Source: Podaxis mareebaensis (Eukaryota; Basidiomycota; Agaricomycetes; Agaricales; Agaricaceae). From it: DNA of 64,000 nt. The translations under genes were made by a program, and so were the position numbers. The stretch's first letter is position 1. The number at the start of each line of letters is the position of its first letter. This document shows positions 1-12,499 of this stretch, in pieces. The stretch is taken from NCBI GenBank assembly GCA_018524725.1, contig JAEUWP010000421.1, positions 62,001 to 126,000 of the forward strand. The letters are read 5' to 3'. Below the pieces are notes generated by a model. That model ran no database searches and was not told where the DNA came from. It saw only the letters and a list, made by a program, of their open reading frames with translations.

Positions 1-841
1 AGCTGCTTGGTATTCGTTAAGCCTTGTTTGCGCCTGCATTGCTGATATGATATTGCGAAGATAGCACTTCCTTTAGATAATGTTACTGACTTACTGCCAT
101 AGTGCCGGTTGATAGGTTGCATTAAATTTTGGACTTTATCTTACTCTAGAATTACTATATATTATACATCCCCTAGTCGTATTCCTCCAAGCGTCGCCGA
201 ATATACGTTCTAGATGTCAGATTGATATCTTCGTGTGACGTTGACTTGCTCCGTTGTGTGGAACGAGGCTGCCGAACGGCGTGCCCAACCCTCAATATTC
301 TCGAGTCTGACTTCGACAGCAGGAGGCCGACGTAACGTAGTTTCTTCGCTGATGACTTCAACCTCCCCAAGCCTTCCGCACGGGCCCTGAGGGATCCATT
401 TCCTGCTTCCACCGTAGACACGATGGCTTCATCTATACCACCAATGGGAGCGACAGGTCCAACACTCTCCCTTGCGAGGGACGTGGTTATGTCCGCAGGA
501 GGTCTCCCTTGGACTCGTCGCCAAATCAGTCAGAGGAGCGTATAACTATGAGCTGAATGATATCGTGGATTATTAAGAGGACAGTCGCCGAACAATGATA
601 CTCGCTTGTACATAATGTGTAATAGCATCATTATATTAGTACACCCAGACGGCGAAATGCCTCATACTTTATTTGATCCGCGACGGCTACACCGCACGCG
701 AATACCGACGAGATCAGTTAAGAGACGTGTGTCAATCCAAATTCTGGTTCCGAAGGGTAGCAAAGGAAGAGGATGGGGCAAGAATCATTAGCAAGCCGGT
801 GGGTTGGAACATCCTGCTCAAAATAATCCGCGATGATGACC
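1..841. other. Left-edge region without a supported gene
   Basis: No frame in this stretch shows a family I recognise. An open minus-strand frame of 82 codons (173-421) is rich in Arg and Ser. It could be the 3' tail of a gene whose upstream exons I cannot join, but nothing confirms that. CpG content looks ordinary, unlike the transposon block further right. Confidence 0.4.
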
Positions 842-2763
842 TCAACCCAATGAAGACAGGCTCCGCTCAGCTTCGCTTTGGTTGAGAAAGGCGTCGCTTT
901 TTGGGCCCGAGGAGGTCGACATCCCTTTATCCTTAGGGGTATCCCGCAGTTCATGGGATTCGACATGAACAAATACCTCCGAAGGTTTGGTTCCGGTGCC
1001 TGGTCGCTTAGCGTTAAGGAGCTCGACCACCTGTGAGTTGTATTAGTGCTCAGTAAGGGAGTATAAGTCACATACATTACCTTTCCAACCGCACCTCGAG
1101 GTGTAGAAGTAGCGTTGTCTCTCCAACCAGACCCCATTGTTCCTAATTGAGCACGGGAGGAAGAAGTACTATTTTTGGCAACGAACGTTCCAACAGTCGA
1201 CTCGTCGCGATCGTCATACCTCCAACCCCCTCGGGAGTTGAGACTGCTGACAAGCGAGTTTGAATACAGTTTGCAGAGAGGGATGTTAAAAAGCAAGTGC
1301 CTGTCGAAGGTCAGTTAAGCCAGCTGCCGAAGTAATCGTGTACAGTCACACTACGCACAGTCCCGTGGGCTAAAGCCAAGTCAGGTCAGTGGTAGGCTAT
1401 GACAATAAGCAAAAATCTCGTACAACTGTCAAGAAGACCGTCAGGTCAACAATTGCGACCACCGATGTAACTAGGCCAGTTTGCATTGTAACTGAGATGG
1501 GTCAGCTATCATCCGTTCGGCCGATGAAAAAGTTGACACACCTCGAATAATCCGGTCAACCATTATATCCGATCTTCTAAACCCTGTCTTTTGTCGTCGC
1601 TGATTGACAGATACATTAATACGCCCTAGATCAATCCGAATATGTGGGAAAACGCACCCTAAATACTGGTCAGTGTCAAGATCGTCGCATGCATAACATG
1701 GAAGATACCTACAGGTACCAGACAAGGATACATGTAATAATGATATCCGCTGCAGCTGCACAAGCCAACCACATGATTATGAAGTTCTGCAAAGCATGGT
1801 AGATCCCGTCAGTGGCAAATATGAGACATACATCGTCCCCGGCTCACATCAAATTCCCTGAACCTGACATACTCCGGGATGACGAGCACCTTATGTGCAG
1901 TAATGAAGGCACCCACTTGCATTAAATTAACATGTCAAATAATCGCGTGCTTGGAGGGTTAGACTTACCAGCCCCTACTAAGGCAAGTGCAACCACGAAT
2001 GCGACCAGCATCCAGTTTCTTGTCAGGACGTGTATCCTCCAAGCGAAGAAAAGTTGGACCAGTAGCGCGATAAACCCCTATGAATCGGATATCGAGTAAA
2101 TTAGACGGACTGTCACAATATCATTCGATCTTACTGTTGTCACCGGATCTATATGCACCACCGGCCATCATGGGCCAATAATTAGTTACGAAATATAAGT
2201 CAGTGACAGGAATACCTGGGACACTATCTGGAAAAAATAGTGAGTAGTTGAAGCTAAGCTAGTCACCTAAAAACACACATATGTTTGCTACGGCAAGGTT
2301 TTCAATGTCGCCTGATCCCAAATTTAGTCCTGAAAGGTTTTGGGCTTTACACCGAAAGTCTGCGCCACTCACCAAAATGCGTTATGAGAACGCCATAAAT
2401 ATATAGAATGTTAAAGACAGTGTTGACGGTGTCTGCGATAAAGACTACTATGATCTTAAGGAAGATAACAATTGCGTAAACCAGTCTCAAGGTACGGACT
2501 ACGCCAGATTTGCTATACTCACCAGTAGTTTCATCCAAGCCCGATCTCTCGAGTCTATTATCAGCAGGACCCAGTGCAACCGTGGCTTATTGACGTACTT
2601 GTAGGTCGTAAAATAGATATATGTCTGCGCAATCATGATCCCGAATAATAACACATTGATTAGGTCGCCAATAAATGCTGGTCCGTGACTGACAGGATGG
2701 TGGGTGATCGGATGTTGTCACAAGCGGCGTGGTGCAGACGTACACAATCTCGGCTGGTTTCAT
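842..2763 (-). CDS. DUF6534-like multi-pass membrane protein, about 10 exons
   Basis: Integral membrane protein of the large Agaricomycete family carrying the DUF6534 domain; function unknown, a receptor-like seven-helix topology is often suggested. Spliced by eye from the minus strand. A short first exon starts at ATG 2763. Next come a helix with HGPAFIGDLINVLLFG, the exon DRAWMKLL, a helix with DTVNTVFNILYIYGVLITHF, then FIALLVQLFFAWRIHVLTRNW, a helix with LACAAAADIIITCILVWYL, and DRIIRVTMQTGLVTS. The family-typical end follows, FNIPLCKLYSNSLVSSLNSR, and a Ser-rich cytosolic tail stops at 842. Introns are short and GT..AG (for example one ending in the acceptor before DRAWMKLL). Exon phases join in most places; the joins of exons 1/2 and before FNIPLCK are less certain. 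It stands alone, with no co-oriented neighbour. Confident in the family, not in every splice site. Confidence 0.82.
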
Positions 2764-5700
2764 AGTGTTGTTGTCGTTATGAAGAGCGTCAAGTTTTCGT
2801 ATACAACAATATAGGGTCAGGGGGTGAGCGGCGGGAAGGAACGTTGGCCCTGGATAAGACCTCTACGTTCGGGTTATAACACTTCTCAAATTAACAAGGC
2901 TCCACCAGCTGTTTTACACCTTGATGATGGAAGATGGCATGATCACCCTTGGCTTCTAATCATTACAACCGGAAATGGTGAGTTGTCTCTTGTGTGGCGG
3001 TCCGAGCCCATCATACACTGATCAAATGAATGACCAATCCAACAGACCTGCGAAGGTACTCAGAGTAGAGGCCGACTTAGCCGCAACAGAGGATCGGAGA
3101 ATGTGTAATAGTCCCATTAGTTTGTCACGGCAGATTTGGCGCTATCATAACTCGAGCTAAGAAGGTGACACAGCCTCGAATCGATACATTGGTTCACCAG
3201 TAATTTTAGTGAGTGTGAGACTAATTTGATAAAGGTCTCTTCGCAGAAGGTGATGGTGGTAATATAAATGGACGCGCGGCATTGAAGTTGTGGAGTATGC
3301 AACCTCAGATATCCCGTTGCTTGACCTTGTACTTCTAACTGTCACTCCTGATGGGATGCTGAGAGGGCTTTTGTTGCTCTCAGCGACTGCGAGCTCTTGT
3401 GTAAATATCAGTTGTACTGGTTGTCAAACTGGGTGGCACAGTCAGGATATAGGCTTGGGTGGAGTGGGAGATGCACTATAGTAATGAATGACATATGAAA
3501 TCAGTGATGGATTACTCTTTCCATGATAAGTAACCTTTTGACAGACTACCCTGTATTCGTGAGGCGGGGCATTCTGCATTGCCTGGCTCCGCTCTCCCTC
3601 GGTCGTTGGCGAGTCTAGTCTATATTATGTTGTCAAGCCCACGTTGTTCGTCCAGTCGCTTCGCGGGTAAGTTGATTTCAATTTGAAATATAATAAGGCC
3701 TTACTGCTTTACCCTTGATCTGGGACTTGAACCAGCACATATCAAGCTGAATGGCGGGGGAGGGGAGGACAGCTCGAACTTGGTGCGAATGGAGACCGTG
3801 GGCCTGATGTTCAAAGGTGGAAGGTGCTATTCGGAAAAGGATGCAGGTTATTTTAGCACAGACAAACAAGGTCAGGTGAAGTGAGCGGAGTAGGAAGGGA
3901 TCGGTGATCGTTGCACCACGAGGAGCCAAGCTACGGTCACATCTTGGACTTGGGAAACTTGGCGGAGTCGGGGCAATCCACGTGGGGCAAAGTCTAAGAG
4001 GCATGGGCACGTTTTGCAACCAGCACAAGAACCTCTGAAGATTGAAACGAATGTAAACTGACAGAAACATCGTGTTCAGTGCGGCGAAATCAAGGATGTG
4101 AGCAAGCGTGTCATGTGCTCGAGCTAAAATCATTGATATCATTGATATCCTGAAGGAAAGAAGAGGATGCATGAGGTCGTCAGACTCCGTCTGGTGCAGG
4201 CACACAGTGGAAGAGTCATCACGATATAGAACTACCGTTTCTCCGGGTCAAAACCTTCGTGCACTGAAACTGAAACGGGTCAGGTTCTAACGTATTAACG
4301 CACAGATGTAATTATGTGCGAACTACTGTCCAGTAAATGATGGAGTCAAACATTGCACCGGGAAAGTTGGACGAGTAAACCGCTTCGAGGGAAGGGGCAA
4401 TCCTAGTCATGTCCCATTGCAAGTGCGATGTAGTATGAGCGATATACAATAAAAAGATGGTGCCTGACATCAGGACCTGAAGAGGCACTAAAAGTCATGC
4501 AGACCCCTCTGGGAACGCGAGTAGGACTTCGAGATATTGGATGTTGTGTGCAGTGGCGGTCAATTAGGGAAGAACTAAACCAACCTCTTTCGGTTAACGG
4601 TGATTCACTGAGGCAGGAGGCAAGTGGCGTACAAACGGCTTGCGAAGCTTTCATAGCCGCGGTGGCGTGAGCGTGCACCTGTGCCGGAGATAAGTCACGC
4701 AATGACATAGGTAAGGGCCTTGGATGACCTTTCTCCGCTCCGACCACGTACAAGGAGTTATCTTTGCTGGGCAGCAACTGGAACTGTATCGGTGTCTGTG
4801 TGTACGATCACTTGCTCGATTCCTGAATCTCTCCAGCCCCTAGTCCGTGCTTCCACGTTTCAACATCCAGCCTTCACCTTCTCAGGCTCCCTCGCTCCGC
4901 TCTTTTGATGGTCTCTTTCATCAAGGGACCCGTGACACTACACATAGAGCGGATATCTCCGCGCCGGGCACGGAGATGAAAAAGATAAGTATGCCCCTCC
5001 TTGTCAAGAGAATTCCTGATGGACTAATTTCGTATCGGGACCATCACTTCCAAGGCATTCTTGAAGCGGAGGTTTCTTGGTCTCAATATGCCGGATAATT
5101 ACATCGTTCAACTCCACATCGACAGCGAGGATGGCGTTTAGCAATCTGTCTCCGTTGAATCCGATGTGAGGACAACACGATATTGTGGTGGTGCATGAGT
5201 TGCTGGTAGATCCGAGATGTGGTTATGCGCATACATTTTTGATCCATATGAGCGGGAAGGAGAATGGTTTCTGCAAAGCCGTTCTACTATACCGGAGGCC
5301 TGTACTCGGACTGAAACACTCCAACAAGAGTATGGTATTCCATTACTTATGTAGGGAGGCACGGGGACGCGTTTGACCTTAAAAACATGAAGGAGCAGAA
5401 TTTAGTAAAGTGCTGGACCTGTCCGTTGAGATGGTTATGATAGTAGATGGGAGAGAGGAAAGATCCAGTTGATGAGGAAGATGTGAATGCATTGTGTGCT
5501 TTAAATGGAAGATTTTGCATATCTCGAGCTAAAGTACGCCCGAGTTCACTGACTCTAGATTTGACCCCAAGTCGTATTGACAAGGATCTGCAAGAAATGA
5601 GAAGATGAGATTGTGATCAGTGTGAGGGAATTGTACGAAGTTGGCACACGATGTGAGAATTCTCTATGGGTGTATCACTATCTCGAGCCTCGGGCTATTT

Positions 5701-7439
5701 CCGATGTCAGAAGCCACTCTACTATTCATGAACATCCCGAGCGAAGATGAAGTCAGCCCAGGGAGGTGAGGATGAATTATCCCGAAGTGCCATATTCGTT
5801 GCTACTAGTTCGAGACAGAAGATGCCTTGGGATCATGAAGGGGAGTATCGTCACGATGACCGGGGTGAAATGTGGTCGAAAGGTTTCAGTTTCGATGTTT
5901 GTTTATTTCTTTATCTGTGTTCTATCGACGGTAATTGAGGATAGACGGCGAATATGATCCACCAAGGACATTTGGTAAATAAATACACATATGTGGGATG
6001 GTAATTTCGTGTACTAGCCTAGCCCGGCATTGGCGTTCTCGCTGACTCTAGCCACGGTTCTACTGAGCACATTTCTGAAGCACGAATACATTCGTTAGCT
6101 TTACCGCCCGTTTCGTAATCGGCTCTCGTCAAGTGTTCGAGGTTCGTTTTTCAAGGGAATAGATTGTGATTGCGATAAATCGACAGCGCCGTCGTAATCA
6201 GGCTATCATATTTGAGGTGCGGCAGGTGAATAACTACGAGGTGTCAGAGTCATTGTATAAGCTGTCAAAAATAGTCGTCATCCAGGCCAAAGTGGAAAGA
6301 CATGAGACCGCGAATATTGTGAATAGGGAGGAGTGGTCGGTCGAGAGGCCGGGGTTGCTAGAGTTCGGAGCAAAAGACTTGGGGGTTGCTATCACAGGTA
6401 AGTGTGACGGTCGAGGGGCCGGGGTTGCTATCACAGGTAAGTGGTGCAGTAAGAGGATACTTTTGATATGTCAGCTAGCCGGGCGCATGTAGATAGTTGG
6501 AGGGGGGGGGTTGGGGTTGAAGCTCAAGGAGATTATTGTCGCACATAAGCCAAGCCCGTATGATGTGTGTAGAGCACTCGTATCCATTCTGTCGAGTGGG
6601 ACGTCAGAGAATAGGGAAATCTAGAGGAAATTTGAGTAGGTCAAGGGGTGAGGGGCTCAAGCGGGTTACAAACAAGGAAAGCTCTAGCAAACTAGGTGGG
6701 ATTTCAATAAGGTCGACGCTCAAAGTGACAATGGTTGACTACTTACGCGGTGCTGAGTAGTGAATTTCCACTCTCGTCCTCCACCTGTATTTCATATACT
6801 GAGTTCTGGTATGACTCGAAGCGAGAGCGGTTGTTGGGGTCGACAGTTAGAAAGAGCCACGGGGGGAGGGGAGGAGGAAACCAAAGGGTATGGTTGAGGC
6901 TTTTGCGCGCTGACACAAAGGGACTCGTGTGATGTAGCAGGTTGAAAGTGGACAAGTGCAAATGCTTGTTATCCATATGTCATATGAAATGATTGCATGT
7001 CGTGTCCGTGTAACGAAAGACCGCCTCTGGTACGAGGATCATGGGCCTATGCGCTTGAAGACTGAGGCCTGAGGCCTGAGGTGCGGTGTTGAGAAGGAAA
7101 CTGCAGAAGATCGTGTTGGCCTAGGGTGAGTTGAAGAGGAAGAAGTCAACCATTCGTAGCTGAGACGGAAGAAAATCGAAGATGTATTTAGTGAACCAGA
7201 CAAAAGGCGGGAGGGGAGTTGAATTTTAATTTTTTTTGGTGAATAAAGCTTGAGGCTCTGGAGGACTATGCCACGCGGATAGAATGGAGGACAAGGAATT
7301 TATGGCAGGGAAATTGACCCGTGGCACACGCCTAGGACGTGGTTTGGGGGGGTTAGCATGACCGAGACGATCAGTAACTAGTAAACGGCAGTCGGGGTCA
7401 CGTCTTGTGACAGGGATACACTTTCTGTACTTGGTACTA
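2764..7439. other. Gene-poor region, no supported gene
   Basis: About 4.7 kb with ordinary CpG content and only short open frames in all six frames; none shows a recognised domain or joins convincingly across introns. The longest (3678-4205 minus, 175 codons; 4403-4777 minus, 124 codons) have no family signature I can name. At 6335-6443 there is a short imperfect direct repeat built on GGCCGGGGTTGCTATCACAG. The region may hold decayed genes or unrecognised noncoding transcription. Confidence 0.4.
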
Positions 7440-7546
7440 GGGTGTATGTGCAACCCCGTTTTCAGTGAGTTTTCAGTGAGAACTGAATTGAAACTGAATT
7501 GCTCCACACCCATAATCTCGCTGAAAACAAGGTTGCACATACACTC
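7440..7546 (+). mobile_element. 107-bp MITE with 30-bp terminal inverted repeats and TA duplication
   Basis: The element begins GGGTGTATGTGCAACC and ends GGTTGCACATACACTC. The terminal inverted repeats extend over 30 bases with 26 matches (through TTTTCAGTGAG and its inverted partner). It is flanked by TA on both sides (7438-7439 and 7547-7548), the target duplication of Tc1/mariner-type transposases. It is too small to code for anything. A second, more diverged copy lies at 54107-54210 in the same orientation, which supports a mobile family rather than a chance hairpin. Confidence 0.82.
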
Positions 7547-7548
7547 TA

Positions 7549-10120
7549 CTTACCAGATCATAACCGTTCAAGTTTGTACGTTCTGGGACCATTTCAGTTC
7601 CTTCCTCTCGCAAACGCTCCTGCCATTCCGTCTATCCACCGGATCACAAACTTGACTCCAGCTTAGGAAATGCTCAACACTTCAAGCTTGACAGATCTTT
7701 GGTGCAAGTTCCCTAGGTCGACGCCATGAAGTCTTTGGATTGCTGCCGCGTGCTGGGCATTCTTTCCTTCTTTTCCTTAACCCTTTGAAGACTACTGGAA
7801 TCCAGCATACCTCGCCCATGTTTTCATGCATATCCTCATGTCCAGGTGTCCGCGCAGAGATGCATGGAACCGAGAGAGTCAGGAGTTCATAGATCTAGTA
7901 AGGCCTGAATGATGACTGGACGCGAAGGGTCAAAAGTTCTCCCGCGTCCGCGTACGAAACCTGGATAGGGGACGACGAGCTGCGTCAGCGAACTCTCAAC
8001 ACGGATCTCGATGTCCGCTTCACCTCTATCTGCAACACAACTCAAAACCTCCGTAGAACTATTTTCCCCCGAAAACTATGCACCGGGAGTAGAAAACCGG
8101 TACACGGAGACGACCTTCTTCCGCTGATTTTGATCTCCCCACGAGTCGTGCAGCGCGGTGGAGGTTCTCAACCGCGACTATGAACCTAGCAATACCTGTC
8201 TCCTTGACTGTGCCTATTGGTTCAAGGACTCCAGGGTCTGACGATCTGGTGCGGGCTCCTGCAATGGATGGCATGTTTTTCGACCACCCGCCACGAGTCT
8301 GCGAGGAAGATGGATACTGGATGTTGGCGGAGGAGGTATGTACATATAATTTCTGCATGGTCATTGCTTTACCGATGTTGGCTGAACCATACGAGTCCGA
8401 TCAATCCTACGCTTTTCAGTTCGGATTGGTCTTATGGATTCCGTGGAGGACGGGTGAAGTCTAACGAGGTGTGAATGCATTGCCTCCGATTTCTCATGTA
8501 GCAGTGCTGATCTGCGTTATCATGGAGTGCATAGGCATGTTGATCCGCTTGTCAACGAGCCAGAGTCATACGCAATGCCAGCTACCACCCCATCTCGTTT
8601 CTATAACGCATCGCATCACGTCACTTATCCCAGCCTTCGTCGGTTCAATGGGTTCAACAACTTCCCAGGACTTGCATCTAAACGTTGTGCTCGCTACAAA
8701 CACCCGCCGTGTCATAGAGGACAATGGAAAGGCGAGGCTTTCAGGGTATAGATGGAAGACGATATGGAGCCAGATGCCTGCCGGCTGGATGTTCCCAGCG
8801 CGCATAAGCAAGTTTCGGGATGGACTTCGGTGCGATCTTGCTCCTGGGCAGGACTTTCCGCGCATACAAATGCATGAAAGGAACGTATAACGGCTTAGGA
8901 AGAGGAGCGACTCGGGATACAAGAGACGGCAGTGTTTGGGCAGAACATCAGAGGTCAAGGGGTCACTGCAGGCTTGCTGGACAGATGGAACCAGGGTTCC
9001 AGTAGTGCCTTTTGCGGGCCTCTATGCCAACCCATGTCTTACAAGACAACCTAACACCTTGGGCTCAACCCCGTCCCAACGTGTCGGATCAAACACTAAT
9101 GCAACTACGCGGACCTCCTCAACACTTGTTGCGTGGCACTGACTCGGTTATGAAGGATTGAAACTCGCAGCGCCTTCATGTGGACGCTTCACAATGTCGG
9201 TACAAGGACAGGCCTTAACAAATGACGAATGTCCCGGTGTCCTGGGTCCCTGTGCCATCAATAGATAGCGCCATCACTGTCCAGAGCGGGGGCTGGTGAC
9301 TAGAATTATGTGTATGGGGTCGTTCGTTACAGGTAACGTCTAACAGCACTTCTCCATCACACAATCTGACATGGACAGATAACAGTAGGATTCGCCTTCC
9401 TTCCAGTGATGTGTATGGGAAAGGCCGTGGTCGAGGATGCGGGTGGCTGAAGGTAAAACCCTTGCTCAAAATCGTATGTAAATAGAATGATGGACGTGGA
9501 GCGGGAATTGATAATCCACTGCCATGGGTTGACCGCGCAACGGGGAAGTTATCTGTTGTTAGAAGTAAAAGGTAAAGGCTTAAACCCTCGATTTCATGGC
9601 GTAAGAGCTGAGGCTGACAACAATCCGTCCTTGCCCCCGAGGTCTTTGTTCGTCCTCGAGTTGCGCCCTTGGTAAATGTGGACGTGAGTAGATGGGTATG
9701 GGAACACAGCAAAATTTGGTGTCATGCAATGAAGAGAGCAATCGGTTCTTTGATGCATCGATCATTTATGCTAACATAAAGAAGCTGATTGTCAGGAATA
9801 TCAGGTCGTACCGAGATCATCCTGTGGTAACTTTATGCCACTATCGCACTGTTGCCTTCCCTCCTACCCCCACTGCGCCAATTATGGCGCGCTTCCCGCT
9901 TTGAACTGGCGTTGAACCATGTCAATACTGCTTCCGTTTCCCATGAAGCTCCGTGCACTCTGCAGCGAACACCAGTATCTGTGTTGTTCGTACTGGCATA
10001 TGTCGACTTTGGGAGTACTCCCATGTCCATCCTGATTTATTTTAGACTGCCGTTGAGATGTATAAAGACAGTCCTCAGGGGGGCTTGTACGGTGTGGAAG
10101 CTTCACCTGGGACTTCAGGC
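7549..10120. other. Gene-poor region upstream of the DUF6533-like gene
   Basis: About 2.6 kb without a supported gene. Open frames of 60-165 codons overlap each other on both strands (for example 8471-8890 plus and 9215-9712 minus) and none carries a recognised motif. The last few hundred bases probably include the promoter and 5' UTR of the gene starting at 10121, but I see no clear core promoter element. Confidence 0.35.
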
Positions 10121-11991
10121 ATGACGGATTCACCTACAGTAAGCGACTTTATAGCCGATCTCCGGTTGACACAACGCAATGGTTTCCTCGATTGTATGAC
10201 AGCTAACTAGAAGTCACGGATGCTTAACTCATCTATTGGTTCTAGATGCTGCCATCGCGCTGCTTGTGTATGACTCCGTATGTTTGATTCCAAGAGAGGT
10301 GAGCAAAACCCTTCGCTGCGACGACTCCTTGACCCTGACCACTTGTTAAACAACAGATTAAACATATTCATCGGTAATGTGACTCATGCCCACTGCGACC
10401 GTTATTTTTATGTCTCAACAGGGGCCCTTGGACGTTGATACGAGTTATCTATCTTTCTTTTCGCTTGTGCAGCTTCGTGAGGATCATGTACGTCTTCCCC
10501 ATGATTATCATCTTAAATGATAACTGAAAAATGGGAAGTTCCGATATATATAGTACGTGCTGGTACATTTTATGTCTTCATATATCCACTGAAAGCCCCA
10601 ATTATCTGTTCTAGTCTCGCAAACTAGCTTCCTTCCTCGAAAAGTACGTTCTTACTACTGTAGCTCACTTCAAGCAACTGACAATGGCCAGGTGTACGTT
10701 GAGTCATTGTTCAAGGTATGGGAAAGGACTAATCGCATCTCCAGTTGTGTTGGGAACTATTGGATCGAAGCTTTGTAGGATTTCACGTGGCATTGCGACT
10801 CGGGATTTACTCACAGAGCTACCAGTTCGGATATCGTCATGATTGTGACAATCAAAACGCTACTCATCCTGAGGCTACGCGCGTTGTGGGAGTGTAGCTT
10901 CATCGGTTAGTCATAGTATGGTCTACCGGAGACAATGAGGCACTAACTAGGTGTGTAGTGACAATCGTCCTTGTTATATCTACAGCAGGTATGTTGCCCT
11001 CTTGCCTGTGAGGCTTTTTCTGATATCGGCCACTGCTCAGCCGAGTCGCTTGTGCGTTCTGACCTTCGGAAACACACTATTTCATGACGTTATTGTTGTA
11101 GATATTCACAGTCACGGTCGTCTTTGATTGTGTTTCCTTCCAGCACTATGGCCATGATGCCGGTCCACTGCATGGATGCTACATAAGCATCATGCTTCCA
11201 GACAGCATATTACTTGCATGGTTTAGGATGCACAAGGCAGCCTGGTTAGTGACTGCCCTCGCCAATGGCTTTTGGAAGAAAGACTAATGCATAACACAGG
11301 ATATGTCGCTTTTCCGTTATAGTTGTTGAAGTTCTCCTCACTCTCATTAAATTCTATCAAGCTTTTAGAAGAACGGAAGTTCTTGCGACCTCTTTTCATG
11401 CCCGTATTGGCCACATCAAGGATTTCTCGCCGTTAATCTATATATTCTATCGAGACGGAACATTATTTTTCATTCCGCAAGTCTTCAGTTGCTTATCCAG
11501 ATAACGAAAGCTGATTTTCCCTTGTTTTGTTTAGGATATTTGGTGCGCGAGCTCGCTGTAGTGTACAGTATATATTTTTTGACTTGAGACTACTAAGTGA
11601 TTGGTTTCCTCAACTTTTTATCAGACATCCAACTTTTTGCGCCTAAAGGCTGGATTTTCGGAGGACTTGACTGGACGGGGTAAGTCGGTTGTTACGTTCA
11701 GACAGCGAGGTGCAATAGCTGATTTGTCTGGGTAGATGGCTCGCAGCCACATACTGTATCTGTGTAAGCACTCCTTGGATCACTATCGAGTCTCATCTTA
11801 GAGACTTTGTCTGACAGGGGACAAGGCTGATCATCAATCTTCGTGAGGCCAACTGCAAAATCCAAGAATCAATGATTTCACGGCCTAAGCATTCCACTTT
11901 GCAATTTCGTCACCAGCCACATGGGACAGATACTTATGAGTTGAGTGACGTCATGGCTGATTCTGAGGAAATTGTACCGAAGGATTGTTGA
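10121..11991 (+). CDS. DUF6533-like seven-helix membrane protein
   Basis: Hypothetical multi-pass membrane protein of the Agaricomycete DUF6533 type. A plausible start is ATG 10121 (MTDSPTVSDFIADLRLTQRN). After an intron comes AAIALLVYDSVCLIPRE, joined to IKHIH and then to GPWTLIRVIYLSFRLCSF through GT..AG introns with matching phase. Later exons give DIVMIVTIKTLLILRLRALW, the short loop HDAGPLHGCYISIMLPDS and SPLIYIFYRDGTLFF, which is a family-typical segment. The last exon reads TRLIINLREANCKIQE, resembling the conserved G-R-L-I-L-N-L-R-E stretch. It ends with a TGA at 11989-11991, exactly where the CpG-poor transposon block begins, so the natural C-terminus may have been cut or replaced. 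Middle exons are only partly resolved. The family call is moderately secure; function is unknown. Confidence 0.68.
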
Positions 11992-12253
11992 ATAGTGATG
12001 TTTTTTACACAGCATGTACAATGTATATTAGGAAATTGATGGGTATGGTCCAATATTTGGCATTGTTATGACCATGCTTTGGCATATGAATCTCCTACAC
12101 CTGGGATGGACAAGGATAAAAGAGGCCCATGGAAGGTGCCATAGATATTTCCCTTTAGTCAAAGGGCCCAGATTGACTCCTGGGATACATCATTCTAGGA
12201 TGCTTGCTACTGAGGATGCAACTTTCTTGTCCTCAGAGATGGATGTTGTGACA
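11990..12253 (-). repeat. Possible 3' LTR of the degenerate gypsy element
   Basis: Downstream of the integrase tail on the minus strand, the purine-rich ATTTGGGTTGGA is followed by TGTCACAACATCC. The CpG-poor sequence ends near ATTCAACA at 11990. A TG..CA unit of about 265 bases after a polypurine-like tract is what a 3' LTR would look like. No second copy exists in the window to confirm it, so this is an inference. Confidence 0.35.
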
Positions 12254-12499
12254 TCCAACCCAAATATGTGAACAGCAGCTCCTGGCTCCTGTGCTTAATG
12301 AATCACCCCAACTTTGCACACATGTGGTTCAAGCCATAACTTGCCATGTGCTCCCATCAGTGAGTACTGAGAGTACATCTTCCCCAAAGAAGATGCCTCC
12401 TGTCCTTGTAGCCACAATCAGGTCCAGACCCAGAATCACATACTATAGCACTGTAACAGGTACTGGTGACCTCCAGATGCCTTGACACTCTCAACAATA

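Noticed and set aside
3678..4205. 175-codon minus-strand frame
   Set aside because: No domain, no typical intron context, and composition like its surroundings. Long frames of this size occur by chance in a window of this length.
6335..6443. Possible minisatellite or CRISPR-like array
   Set aside because: Only two or three imperfect partial repeats without regular spacing. Eukaryotic context makes CRISPR irrelevant.
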